A stretch of 64,000 nt of DNA, from the NCBI GenBank assembly GCA_020536535.1, contig JAHLWZ010000579.1:62813-126812 (forward strand), given 5' to 3'. The stretch comes from Pelomyxa schiedti (lineage: Eukaryota > Evosea > Pelobiontida > Pelomyxidae). Made by a program: the position numbers and the translations under genes. Below, piece after piece: positions 47,941 through 59,989 of the stretch; position 1 is the stretch's first letter; each line of letters starts with the position of its first letter. The notes beneath the pieces are model-generated. The model ran no database searches. It worked only from the letters and a program-made list of their open reading frames with translations, and was not told where the DNA came from.

Positions 47941-50276
47941 ATGATGGCGTCGCTAACGAAACACGTACGAAAAGAAGCATAGAATTTAAAATTAAGCACG
48001 AGCACAAATGAACCGTTTGTTTCTCTTTTTCTTTTTAATTTTGTATGGTAGTTGCATAGATCGCACACTCCGGAACAACAACAAGCTATTATTGCTGGGC
48101 CTCCTGAAATTAGGCGCGAGGATATTATTTTCAACCCTGCAACTGACAAACTTGGGGGAGGTGCATATGGCGATGTCTATAAAGGTCTGTACAATATACG
48201 GCATATATAAAACCTGATTCTTTTGTAGCAATTGTTGCTGGCATCCCTGTAGCTGTAAAAGTGCCAAAGAAGCAACTGTGGAGCACCCCAGCGGAGTTGG
48301 CTGCCTTTAGAGAGGAAGTCAGAATGCTCAAGTTGGACCAATTCTTTTTTTTTTTTTTAATCTAATTCACCACAGGAGTATCTTCCATACCAACGTTGTA
48401 CTTTACATGGGTATGATAATCATGGTCCCTCCTGCTTTTCATTGATATCTAGGTGCGTGCACGATGGAGAATAACGTAATGATTGTCCTCGAGAAGATGC
48501 TTTGTGATGCGGAAAAAATTCTTCACAATCCTGCACATGTGCCTGTAGAATTGCAGAAGTATGTACAAGGCGGGCTTTCTCTTCCAAACAAGCTCAAAAT
48601 GGCTCATGACACTGTAAGTTTGATTTTGTTTTCAACGTTCTCACATGTACCAACACTTAGGCTCTTGGTATTGCATGGTTGCACAATATTGCGCATGTTG
48701 TTCACAGGTAAATCCCTTCAACAAGAGTTCTGATTTATGTTCTTTTTCAGAGATCTTAAACCTGCCAATTTACTACTTGATGCTTACTTTAATGTGAAAG
48801 TATGTAATATTCTTGTGAGTTACTTTTCACTTCCTTTTTCTACCTTTAGGTGTCTGATTTCGGTTTCAGTCAGTTCTTCCAACCAGGGAAAAACAGCATT
48901 TCCACCAAAGAACCTGTAAAAGGAACAAGTTGTCTAGCGTTGCTCTTTATCTTAGCATTTAATACCTTTTTTTAGAGCTCTACTTAGCTCCAGAGGTATG
49001 GCATTCTACACCTGCTTCTACTGCATCCGACGTGTATTCTCTACTCCTTTTAGATAGAACACTCATAAGTATAGGTATGCATTTGGTCTGATGTTATGGG
49101 AAATGTATACCGAGGAGGAGCTGTTCAGTTCCTATTCCGAAGTTGAACCGTTCTACAATGACATTATCGTTAATGGGCTACGCCCCACAATCCCGCCCAC
49201 TGTGCCTCACCCCCATGCCACTAATCCACCACCTCCTGTCCCCACTTTGCCGTCATTGGTAAACTACTATCCAGAGATTCCCTCTTGACCTTACTTAGGT
49301 GACTTTAATTACATCCTGTTGGGATGCTAATCCAGCCAAGGTCATTCCCTTTTTTTCATTTTACATCTAAATTCTACTTTCAGAGGCCCAATATCTCGCA
49401 AGTCCTCGAGCAGTTGGAGACAGTTATGATAGAAAGTGAAATAACCTCACCACTTGCCCGTGCCTTCTGGAAAAAGCACTTTGGCTCACTTAGTGGGGCT
49501 ACGACTGGTCTTCAAGTGATGGTTCCTTGGGACCGTTTTGCCGCCGTTGTAGCAGCCGAGTCTCATGTACCAGTTTCCAGTTTCAGGGATATGTCCCAGA
49601 TAGCATGTGGTATGAATGTGAGAGCTCTTTTTTTTCGTCTTATTCACCATTGCACAGCTACAGAAGATACTGCTGCCGTCACCATGTCGCGATTTGATCT
49701 GCTGGAGAAGTGGTTTGGACCTTTTTGGCTTCCGGCAAACGTACACCTTCTGCAAGAGGTATGCCCCCAACATTACTACAAAACCCTCCTAATGAACGGC
49801 AGATGAATACGCTGGCAAATCAATCGTACTCACGTGCCTGTGGCTTTTTCTTCTCTTTCTAACCAGTCTTCAGGTGGTTTGCACCATTCGCTTGCAAGGA
49901 GGATTCTGATGCGTGGTTGACTTCACGTGCACATGGAACCTTCATTGTACGGCTGAGTACCAATGCACCAACAAGCTACCCTGTCACAATCTCCAGGCGC
50001 CAAGGCACTGAAACATTCCACAGAAGGTTTGTTCGTTTACAAACCACCTCCTTACTCATCTTCATTCTCAAACAAACAAACAAACAAAATAGAGTGAAGC
50101 GAATCAGCTATGACAATGTTCCACAGAGGTACTCATATGACACAGAGCTATCCCCAACACCACTGGCATATGCCACACTCCCACAATTGGTTGCGGAGCT
50201 ACAGCGCCTTGGTGAGGTCACAATCCATTGCCCTCAGTGTGCTGTTGGTGGGGGTTACCAGCACTCCCGTTCCTAA
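47941..50276 (+). CDS. SHK-type kinase with C-terminal SH2 domain
   Basis: The kinase domain has IRREDIIFNPATDKLGGGAY, then GDVYKAIVAG, AVKVPKKQL, VVHRDLKPANLLL and VSDFGFSQFF. It continues with LYLAPEVWHS, SDVYSFGLMLWEMYT and CWDANPAKRPNISQVLEQL, so the catalytic residues are intact. After a helical linker (FWKKHFGSLSGATTG) comes an SH2 domain. It contains WFAPFACKEDSDAWLTSRAH, then GTFIVRLSTN with the phosphotyrosine-binding Arg, and VKRISYDNV. Kinase plus SH2 in this order is the SHK family known from Dictyostelium. The start is my inference: MMASLTKH at 47941, splicing over an intron to LHRSHTPEQQQAIIAGPPE. The stop is at 50274-50276. Confidence 0.84.
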
Positions 50277-50361
50277 GTCCCTCGCCTCAGTCTTGTTTGT
50301 GTTTTGTCAAGAGATTTATCAATTCTTTCAAATTTATTGTTCGTTGAATTTGCCCAATTTT

Positions 50362-52275
50362 GATGATCATGGGAGATTACGCCGACTACGTGGACACCTT
50401 GTTGGCGCGAGTTGAGGATGTTTTTTCGTTGTTGAGTGACAGGAGGTGTTCATCCTTTTCTTTTACATGTGCTTTTTTTTTCGGCTCCGTTTATGTGAGT
50501 GGTTGCATTGTACATTAGGCCAAGTCCCACAATAATGTTTTAGGGAAACACTTGCTGTGATAAAGGAGACCACTGCAGATAACTTCTGGGGTGTGGACAT
50601 CAGCACATCGTCGGCTTTTTTTGTCAGTATTTGTGAGGCACTACTTGAAGTGGCGTTCCCACAAATTCAGCAACAACAGCCGATACAGTCGGCATCAGCT
50701 GCCAAACCAAAATCAAAGGGGGGTCGTTCTGCTGCAGTTGCATGTGTGCCATTTTTCACCAGGGCGAGGCAGGCACTCGAATCTGTACAGTACAACGATC
50801 TGGCCAATTTGTTGAGGCAGTGGGAGAATCAGCCAATTCAGCCCACGCCGGACGAGTCCAGAGCCCGGCTGAGCCTGCTAGGTATTATGACGTCACGTCC
50901 ATCCCGTTTTGGGATTTTCCACTGGGTTTTCTCACTCGACTCATGGAAATTGGAATTTAGAATTTTTGGTGTCTGAGGCACAGGCAGAGATGCTCCTGCG
51001 ATCAGAAAAACCAGTCAGTACTCAACAGGTTTGTTGTGTCATATCATATCATACCATACCCCCAGCCCCCTTCTCTTTCCCCCCACACCGCACACCTCAG
51101 TTTCCGACAATGGAGTGGTTGTTCAGGATCCCCTGAGTGATTGTAAGAGTAGAATAGCCAATTCAATTCAGCTATCTCACACTGCATCGACTCCATTATT
51201 TGAAGTTCTAAGTGCAGCAAATGCAACGGTAGGAACCTTTTTTTTTGTTTGAAAAAAATAAGAAATAACGAGGATTAGGTCTCCGAAGTACTGAAGAGAT
51301 ATCCCCAGTATCTAGGACCATGTTTGATTAACCCAACCTCATATTCACAGATGGAACAGGTATGGTTTGTTGGGAATCCTTCATACCCCAACTGAACAAC
51401 AGGATAAAATTACTGTTGTAGCCAAAGCTATGAGTGATGACTACCATCTACGCAGCGAAGGTATCTATCTACTTTCCTTTCAAACTCTTAGATGAAACAG
51501 TGCTCCTAAAAAGATGTGAAGTTACTCTACAAAGTTTTCTGTGGTCTCCAAAGGGAAAGGTTCACTCGACTCTAATCGATTTTATCTCACTTCGGCATAG
51601 GAAAATGAAGTTCAAATTACCGCTCTTGTTCAGAAATTACACTCTATAAAACATCCTACAAATACTTCATTCGCTGATGTATTGTGTGCCCATGCCTATT
51701 TGACCTCCCTTCCCAAAGTGGGAGCAAATAAGGATCTACACAAAAAGTCCATTCTCAGAAATCTTATCATTGGAGAGGTACTTCTAGTGTATACCTTGTC
51801 TCTCTGTTCAACTAGAAGTTAGGTACCCGACCGAGGTGGTAGACCACAGGAAACTCAACCTGACCTGCGGGATATTTTTCCCTACTCCAGTGGAGGAGCC
51901 AGAACTTCTGCCGTGCGATCAGGGAGGCCCCTGCACCAACAACAAACACAACCACCCCAGTACATACCACCCCCACAGCAACAACATCAACAGCATCAGG
52001 TACCGCCCCCTCAAATGTACCAATCTCAACCCCAACCTCAACCACAATCCCACAACCATCAGCCCACCATTATCATCACCAAGACCACACAGGGAGGTGG
52101 TGCCCCCACGATCAGCCGAGTGCAAGGAGGGTGGAAAACTGGAGGAGGGGGTGGGAGTGCAACAAACACAACCACCGCGTACCAACCAAATACCAATCCA
52201 GGATGGGGCTATGGTGGCGGCGGCTCAGCCAACTATGGCAGAGGAAGAGGTAGAGGAAGGGGCAGGGGCTGGTGA
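50362..52275 (+). CDS. Unrecognised protein with RGG-type C-terminus
   Basis: ATG at 50362 gives MIMGDYADYVDTLLARVEDV. Exons continue with ETLAVIKETTADNFWGVDI, VPFFTRARQALESVQYND, EAQAEMLLRSEKPVSTQQ, NSIQLSHTASTPLFEVL, NEVQITALVQKLHSIKHPT and NTSFADVLCAHAYLTSLPK. The protein ends in a Gln/Pro-rich stretch, a Gly-rich stretch and RGRGRGRGRGW, TGA at 52273-52275. The helical body and the Arg-Gly tail suggest an RNA-associated protein, but I do not recognise the family. Frame changes at several introns were followed by eye. Confidence 0.6.
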
Positions 52276-52567
52276 TTACTGGTTGAATAAGCGGGAAGAA
52301 ACAAGTTCTTCTTGCGTCATTTTAGGTTCCATTCTCGATATCCATTCTGTTATCCAGAGCACACCACCCAAGGAAGCCAAAAAAAAAAAAGAAGTCTTCT
52401 TTGCTCCCATCAGAATTTCTATTTTTCTATTCATGCCGAGAACCACCAACCAACGCAAATTGCCTGCTCGGCAAGTTGCGCTTCCCGAACCCTGCTCATA
52501 ACGGTTCAGCCGTCAACCACTGACATCTCATAAACAAAACCAAAAAAATCCCCACGCGCAAGCAACC

Positions 52568-53778
52568 ATGATCGACCCCACGACGACATCCGCCAGCACC
52601 ACCAGGATTGGCCCGCCTCCTCTGCCCGAGCTGGGCGTCGCGACGCGGCTCAGCGCGAGCTCGCAGTACATCTCGTTCGCGCTGTGCCTGAGCCCGCGCG
52701 CGGGGGCCCGCAGCGCGGCGGGCCTGCTCACGCCGCCGCTGGTGCACTACATCGCGAGGAAGTACGTCCTCGGGGGGCGCCACGTCGCGCTCAAGTTCTA
52801 CGTGCCCGGGCGCCCCGAGCTCGGCCGCGCCGAGGACACGCTGTACGTCTCGCTGTTCGTGTCGCCGACGCTGGGCGTGACCCGCGGGTGTCCCGCGTCC
52901 CCGGCGACGTGCTCGGGTGGATCGACGAGCGCACCGCCATCGTGATGCTGGAGATGCGCGTCAGGATCTGGGACGTCGACGAGGCCAGGTTCGTGCACTC
53001 GATGCAGTACTCTCCCACAATCAGCCTGCAGCAGTTTGTGTGCAACAAGCGGTGGATCGTGTGCGTCGACCGGGCCACCCGCCGCCTCTTCATCTGGAAG
53101 GTTTCGCCCGGTGGCGGCGGCAGCAGCAGATCCCCGGTCCCGGTCGAACCCCCAGTCTCGGCCGAGATCTTCCCGCCGTGGGACGAGGCCAAGCTGCACT
53201 TCACGGCCACCGAGGACGGAATCTCCACGTGCGACGAGCTGTCGATTCTGCTAAAGGACACCGAGGCCACCAAAGGCTGGTACCTGCAGAAACTGGACCT
53301 TTCCAGGGCCTTTGGCGAGGCCGACGCGTCGTCGGCTGTGTGCCTGCCGATAATCTGCCACGACAACACACCCAACAGGGAAATCCTGCCGTGCAACAAG
53401 ACTCTGGTGGCCAAGGGGACTCTGATTGTGCCGTTCCTGAACCCTGACACGACCTCGGCTTACTTGATAAACGTGGACAAGAACAAAGCCAGGCGCGTGC
53501 CGAACATTTCGGTGATTCATTGCATAGACATCACGCACTTTGGCTTGGTGCCCACCACGAACACCAGCTCCCTGGTTGTGTACCACACGCACACGTACCC
53601 CACGCCGACGTTCACCCACAAAATCCCTGGGAATTACCGCTGTGGGCACGGGTTTATATACCACCATCAGAGGACTTCTACGCACAATCAAGTAATGCAA
53701 GTTATAGACGCCACATCCGGCACCGTGGTACTTACCCTCTCAGGCTTCATCCTGCAGTTCTTTGTGTATGTTTATTAG
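52568..53778 (+). CDS. Unrecognised protein, member B of the paralogous family, with an apparent frameshift
   Basis: ATG at 52568 opens MIDPTTTSASTTRIGPPPL and then GVATRLSASSQYISFALCL, which aligns with the family member at 46070-47717. At about 52880-52895 the reading frame must shift by one base to continue. GVTR in one frame is followed by VSRVPGDVLGWIDERTAIV in another, within a very GC-rich stretch and without a plausible intron. The rest (QQFVCNKRWIVCVDRATRR, LFIWKVSPGGGG, NTSSLVVYHTHTYPTPTF, MQVIDATSGTVVLTLSG) is open to a TAG at 53776-53778. A missing base in the assembly is the simplest reading. The 3' end could instead splice on. Its GC content is far above that of its neighbours. 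Confidence 0.68.
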
Positions 53779-53874
53779 CGCGTGTAAAGTAATTAATTAC
53801 CTGTTTTGGATACTCTGTTACTTGCGTACACCCAAAAGAGAAAAAAACCTTTTGGAAGAAAAAAAAACCAATCA

Positions 53875-56800
53875 ATGTCCACCTGCAATACAACAACAGG
53901 AAGTCCCCCCACAGAAACAACCAAGGGCAGTGGTTCAAGAGGGCTTACAATTTCAAAGAAGCTGGGCTATGTGGTCACAAACTTTGGGCTGGAATTCGCG
54001 GCTAGTGTGTGGGGCCTGTTTTGCATTCATTTTATGACAGATGTGGCTGGGTTGAGTGCGGCCAAGGCTGGATGGGTGTGTGGGGGTGTTTCTTGCTTTA
54101 CTACTCTATGTTTCTACAACGAGGGTGGTTTTTTCATAGTGTTCTGATTCCAAACCTTCTTTTTTGGGGTGCTTCAAAAGGTCAATATGTTGTATAGGTG
54201 GTGGGGTAGGACCTTTCATTGCCTGTAAAACTGTAATTTACTTGGTCTACAGATGCTCTGAATGACCCGATTGTGGCACAGATGTCTGATCACACTCATC
54301 ACAGGATGGGAAGGAGGAGACCCTATATGATGTATCTTATTTTTTAACATTACTTCAATTCCACTTACTTGGTTATCCATTCCACAATTCAGGTACATGG
54401 CTGTTCCTTACGGCATCTTGTGGTTCATCAATTGGTTTGTACCAAGTTCGAGTCAATGGGCCCTGTTTTGGTGGTTCCTACTCATTCAACTGGTATTCAA
54501 TATGCTTTCTTTTTTTGATAATCTAAGTGTAAAAATGTAGGGTTCCGACTTAGCTTTTACGTGTATCAATGTGCCTCATCTCGCACTCCTTAATGATCTT
54601 ACCGACGACTATAAAGAGCGATTTCAAGTAAACACATTGCGTATAGTAGCTTCTGTGTGTGGCCAAGTGACCTCTTTTGTCATGGTGGCAATTCTTACCT
54701 CACTTATAACCAATGTATCAAGGCGATTTCAGGTTTGATTACCCTTCTATGGCAACTATATCCTTGTGGATTATAACATGAAAGAAAGGTGATTGGGCTA
54801 TTTGTGTGCGTAGTGATTATTGTATGTGTAGAGACAAGTGTCTATTGTACCGCCGGAGCTGCGCACTCCCAACCACCTGTAGAGCAAACCCCAGCTCATT
54901 CGATGTGGATTCTTAACAGCTTGATAACAATGGGAAGATCGATGAAACTCTTGCTATCTGTGCAAGAGTACAGAGTGACTCTTGGTTCGTATTATTATAG
55001 TCTTTCCGAGAATGAAATAACGTCAGCAAGGGATTTACGTTTTGAGTTCCGTCTGTATGCAACTCTCTCTTGTCATGGTTCCCTATTTCCTTCAGGTTTC
55101 TTTTTGGTTGTTCACTGTTTGGATTTCACTTATTGCTCTTCTTCTGTAACACAGAAGTTCATGTGGCTTCCAATGATCGAGACAGTGAAGATTTCCATTA
55201 TAACCCTAGTATTTGCGCTTATTGCAGCAGTCACAATTCTTCGGTTGCTAAAGAGAGTTGATAAACGAACCCTTTATTTTGCCAGTGCTTCTGCCTGGGT
55301 GCTGTTCTACATCCTTGGATTTTTCTTAGTGGGAAGAGTAAGCACTTCCATCTGAGTGAAGTATCTCACTCACGACAGACAAACTATTGGACGGTCCTCT
55401 TCCTAATCCCCCTTCTGGGAACTGGCACCGCTGCCACCTTCTTAATTCCCTTTTCAATGTTAAATGACAGTGCCGATTATGTAGAACTACATACTGGGAA
55501 GAGAATGGATGCACTGGCATTTGGCTTAGCGCATGCCTCTCAAAAATTCACTCTTGGCTGTGCTGTGTTCATTTTTGAGACTGTTCTGGCAGTGAATGGA
55601 TACAGCCCCAATGACTACCATGTATTTTCTAACTCCTTTTTGCGTCTCTCACGTCAGATCAAAGAATGCAGAAGATGTCCCAGTTAGAGTTTTATGGGCA
55701 ATTAAGCTTATGTTCACACTTTTCCCTCTCGGGTTACTCACAACTGCACTTGTGGTGAACATTTTCAACCGAATAAGTGCTGTATCTCATGAAGCTGTTC
55801 TACAGCAACTGAAGCACGATAGTGAAAAAGGGTCACTACAGGGTAACCATTTTACTTGTATTCATTTCTGATTTTATAAGGGAGGAGTATTGGTTCTCCA
55901 CCTTTCATTACATACTTCCTTTTGGATGGTGTACGTTCCGATATCTTTAGTCAAGAACTAGATGCTGGCAATTTGCCTAACCTCAGAGAACTTATTCATA
56001 GTGGTACGTTTGTGCGAAATGGAATCACTGCAGTCCCAAGGTTTCCTTCAAAAATTGTTTGTTTTTCCCTTACCTTCTTGGTTAGTATCACTGGATACGC
56101 CTTTATCCCCCATATCACTGGTCAGGATGCTGCGGCTAGTGGGGTTCTAGGATTGCGCTGGTTCAATCGGCAATTAGCCATTGGGAATGTTAGGTCGTAT
56201 GTGGGCAAGACAAATGTCAACATGGATTTGGACCTATCTAACCGCTTGGTGACTGTATTCGAGCACCATGTGAATCAGCACTCGACAACATTTCAGAGCT
56301 GTATGAAGATCCCACTTTACCCATTACTCATGGGAAATATCAGATATGACCCGTGGAGCTGAAGTTATCAATCATTTTGGATGGCCTGTGACAACAGCGA
56401 AATACATTGGCCATCATTGGCTGTTCAATATTCTGAGCAAGATTCCTTTTGTATGCAAAAACTGGTTCAGCTATGAGTCCTTTATTATAGATGAAGCTAT
56501 CAAAGGTGAAGGGTATGCATCCTACAATTCACACTGACTCAAAAGTAGATCTTGCTCAACAACCTAAAGTTCAGTGGATAACTCTCGCTAGTCCAGATGG
56601 CGTTGTCCATATGGAAGGGGTAACAAAGAAATACCGAGACCTTTTGGTGCACCTTGATACAGAGAGTGTGTAGAAGTAACTGGTGTTTATTGTACTAACT
56701 TGCGCAGTTGGAAGGTACCGAAAAGCTAGCAAACAGTTAGGCCAAGAGGAATCACGAATTTACTGTGTAATAAGGTCGCCATACCTCCTAAGCACCTCAC

Positions 56801-57971
56801 AGCTAAACCCTCCCAGTGACCATGGAATGAGTGATGTTCATCATAATATTGAAGTCACATCAGAATTACAGGTGAATTGTTTACTGAGAAGTATTTAAAA
56901 ATAAAAAAACCGCTAGGCACACTATAGTTTCCGTGCATTCCGTTGTACACCATCCACAAATATTCTCAGCAGCAATCTTGACACACCTTGTGCCTTTTAT
57001 AATAACTTTGACGTGATCAACTGCATTAATGGGAACCTTATGAGTTTCTTGTACTTCAAGCATCCAACATTGGGGTGGAGGCATTCCCCAGAATATCAGC
57101 ATTTACTTGCTTACCCCGCACCAAATGGAGAACTGGTTTTTTCTTTCACATGGAAATGCGAAATCATAACGCATAGTCAGGTCAATCTACCAGAAGTGTT
57201 CTTGAAAACTCCCGGAATTCGATTTGTTCTGTTGAGGGCATCTTCACCTCTCACCGTTCTTCTCCTAAGTATACATGGGAAGGCAGAGGTATGTCAACTT
57301 TACTATGGCGAAATTAACTCGCCTAGCTAAGTTCTCCTGATGGTATATCTTTTTCCTACACTGTGGAGTCGGAAGATCCACTACAAGAGGGAACTAAACC
57401 ATATCCACTGTCTAACACTGGCCTGTGAGTAGATGCAACCGCCGTTTTGATGTGAAAATTTCACTAATATCTGGGCAGCCATCACATCAGGGAGTGGTTA
57501 GCCAGTACTTATGATTCAGCTTTTCCCTTGGCACCCTGCAGACTTTGGAGATTGTTTTTCAATTCCTATGCACAGACAGGTTTCATTCCCTTCTTCTCCT
57601 TATCAGTTTCCAGCATAGTTATTTACTTTGCTGAAAATTCAAAAAAAGGTGACATCGTGCTCGTGGCTTCCGATCTCTACGATTTTGGAGAAAATTATGA
57701 AGTTTTCACTGGGAACTACCGTGGTGGACATGGTGGAATCTCACACGAGCAACTGTGCGTGCCATTTATCCTCAGCGGCCCTGGAGTAAAACCAGGGGTA
57801 GTTCTGGACACAGCACTGGCAGAAGATGTGGGACAAACTGTGCTGCATCTGTTGGGATGTACAATAAGTGAGATATCTCTGCCCCCTTTTTTTTATTCTC
57901 CCTCTCAACTACTACTAGACAGCAACCCTGAAGCCGGCGTTGTACTCTCCCCAGCCCTGGAACACAATTAA
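53875..57971 (+). CDS. GPH/MFSD2-type transporter fused to an alkaline-phosphatase-superfamily phosphodiesterase
   Basis: ATG at 53875 (MSTCNTTTGSPPTETTKG) leads into a GPH-family symporter: VVTNFGLEFAASVWGLFCI, FMTDVAGLSAAKAGW, DALNDPIVAQMSDHTHH, LALLNDLTDDYKERFQVNTL, and the hallmark MLNDSADYVELHTGKRMDAL. After the last membrane segment, SEKGSLQ, a 38-nt intron (55843-55880, GTAACC...TTATAAG) joins in frame to GRSIGSPPFITYFLLDGVRSD. This starts a phosphodiesterase with SITGYAFIPHITG, LGLRWFNRQLA, SDHGMSDVHHNIEV, VASDLYDFG and RGGHGGISHEQLCVPF. The stop is TAA at 57969-57971. No in-frame ATG separates the halves. MFSD2A, in the same transporter family, moves lysophospholipids, and related phosphodiesterases cut lipid head groups, so coupled cleavage and transport is possible but inferred. 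Confidence 0.75.
55843..55880 (+). other. 38-nt intron joining transporter and phosphodiesterase parts
   Basis: Begins GTAACCATT and ends TTTTATAAG. The upstream codon is CAG G and the downstream exon starts GG AGG AGT, so splicing gives Gln-Gly-Arg-Ser and keeps one frame from the transporter into the DGVRSD motif. Unspliced, the transporter would stop at TGA 55869-55871. Confidence 0.65.
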
Positions 57972-58111
57972 ATGCCTTTTTAATGCTAGTTTGTTGGTTT
58001 CGTTAAAACACGTTTGCTTTGGCATAATTACCAACTTTTTGCTTCTTTTTTTCAGCACAGTTGTGTGAAACACACAATTAAACTCATCCCTTGCTCCATC
58101 TTAGCACAGAA

Positions 58112-58876
58112 TCAAGGATATCTCGCTGCCAAGATTCCAACGAATCTCTCCACAACATCAATGTTTTGAATTGGAACGTACTGCGGATCATGTTCAAGAA
58201 GGAGTGCATGGTATTGTCGGTAATGAAGAAACTTTACGGCAGTTACTTCAGTTGCCTGAAGTCTCATTGTGCTTATGTCAAGTCCATCCATTTGCAAAAG
58301 ATACACATCAACCCATTCCTGGGGAAAAAGTTGGTGTGTGAGGCCTGTTGGAGGGAAGGTTTACCTTGTTGATAAATGTACCACCGTTCAGTACAAAACT
58401 CTGGAAATGTGTAAATAGCAGCTCGAGCTTGGAACCATCAACAACGAGGCCAAGCTCCTCTTCCAATTCCCTCAACGCACTCTCTCTGCTATCATCCCCA
58501 GCGGAGATGTGTCCAGCTTGTGACCAACTGTAAATAACCGGAACGGTACAATGGCATTGTGCACTATGGGTCACACCTTACCTGAGGATATATCCCACAT
58601 TCCAGGAAAGGAATCTTTCTTCCAATGCCTCTGCTGCAACAATAGGTTTCCCTTGCTGCATTTTGCAATTGTTACAACAATGTTGCGAAAGCTCATTCGC
58701 GAATAGCATTTTTTTCATTTGGGAATGGGTCGGTGGCGGCATCACCTGTCCACTATCCAGGTGTGCACGACTCTGTGTGGTCTCCCTTCCTTGTGGGCCT
58801 GCGATCTCGTCACAACTCGCCCCGTTTTTGCCCCTGTCGTCTCGTCCAACTCATCAAAGCACTCTTCGGTGGCCAT
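58112..58876 (-). CDS. Nudix hydrolase
   Basis: ATG at 58876 gives MATEECFDELDETTGAKTGR, then VVTRSQAHKEGRPHRVVHTW. An intron follows, and then KGNLLLQQRHWKKDSFPGMW and the Nudix box GHISAGDDSRESALRELEEE, LGLVV, which fits Gx5Ex7REUxEExGU. After another intron come EWVDVYLLQMDGLDIS, TEVTAVKFLHYRQYHALL and the C-terminus VERFVGILAARYP with TGA at 58112-58114. The layout (FDxxDE start, short N-domain) is that of isopentenyl-diphosphate-isomerase-like Nudix proteins, though the substrate cannot be told. The gene converges on the transporter fusion gene with 140 bp between stop codons. Confidence 0.87.
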
Positions 58877-59135
58877 TTCTCTGTACAATCACAGATTCGG
58901 CCTCGGCTTCGCGTATCTCTGCTGTGATAAGTAGCACAAGTTACCATCTTCGTAATATCCGAACAGAACAAAGAGTTGGTGAGTTGGGTAGTCACAAGTA
59001 GTACTGAGTTGGAATTTTCTGAACTCGGCTTCATAAAGCGGAATTTTCGCAAGAAAAGCTTTCTTTCACAATTAATTTAAAATAAAAACACAACAACACA
59101 CGCAATACACGCTTCGCTTCTTGATTGCTACTACA

Positions 59136-59864
59136 ATGGAGAACAACAACAACGAGACGTCATCGATGAGCGACCTACTTACTGAGTACGCAATCCAAGA
59201 AAATGGATCTTTCTTGAGTTCTAACTTTCAATCCTCGTGTTGTCAACAACACGCAACAGCAGCAAACAAACAACATCAATGTCGTGACTCTACTTCATCT
59301 ACAAGTTCCCCTACGACATGTTGTTTCGTTTCCGATAGAAAGTTTGCTGATGGACGGTTGTTGAAACAACCCGAAGGATTCGACGACAAGAATGACAACA
59401 CCGCTTCCGAATGCGGTAATTGCAACTGCTTTCCTGGTACTTGTTCAAGTTCTTCCTCAACAACAATGAGCTGTAGCAGCAGCCAAGCTAACAACGAGGT
59501 TATTTGCTATACAATTCCAGACTTCGTTGCAATAAGAAAATCACTGTGCGACGCTGCGGCGCTTGCTTCTCTTTCTAAAGAACTGGACAGCTTGTGGGTA
59601 TCACCTTCCCACACCAAAGCTCCAACACCAACACCAACAACTATCGGTGAGAATATCGCCGAGAGCAGAAGCAGCAATCACCACGCAGAAAAAAACAGTC
59701 ACCTTATGATGAATCACCCACGCATTCAACAAACAAAACCGGTGTCACCCTACCAACCAAGTGCCGCACCTCAGAGGAGAATACGGCGCTACTGCAACCT
59801 TGAAGTCAATGACTTCCCCAGCAATGACCTCCCGGCATTGGAATGTTGTTGCACAAATCATTGA
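59136..59864 (+). CDS. Unrecognised Ser/Cys/Asn-rich single-exon protein
   Basis: A single uninterrupted frame starts METT-free at MENNNNETSSMSDLLTEYAI and ends ALECCCTNH at 59864, about 242 codons. It is rich in Ser, Thr, Asn, Gln and Cys, with runs of Ser and clusters such as SSCCQQH and ECGNCNC. One helical stretch stands out (CYTIPDFVAIRKSLCDAAA, LASLSKELDSLWVSP). Lack of introns is unusual here. No domain is recognised. Low complexity suggests an intrinsically disordered regulator. Confidence 0.5.
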   Translation: MENNNNETSSMSDLLTEYAIQENGSFLSSNFQSSCCQQHATAANKQHQCRDSTSSTSSPTTCCFVSDRKFADGRLLKQPEGFDDKNDNTASECGNCNCFPGTCSSSSSTTMSCSSSQANNEVICYTIPDFVAIRKSLCDAAALASLSKELDSLWVSPSHTKAPTPTPTTIGENIAESRSSNHHAEKNSHLMMNHPRIQQTKPVSPYQPSAAPQRRIRRYCNLEVNDFPSNDLPALECCCTNH

Positions 59865-59989
59865 CACTCTTCAATGATTCAAACCAGACCAACCACATCC
59901 CAAACAACAGGGGTGTGCCACTGTATTGTATTTTTATCCAAAAAACCAAAGAAATTAAAACAAAATAAACCCAAGTAAAACTTGAAGGA

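Noticed and set aside
52791..53450. Minus-strand frames of 130-220 codons over 52791-53700
   Set aside because: GC-rich shadow of the family-B gene; the plus strand aligns with the paralogue at 46070-47717.
55869..55871. TGA as the true end of the transporter gene
   Set aside because: It is possible, but it would leave the following phosphodiesterase without any in-frame ATG, while a typical short intron removes the stop and keeps the frame.
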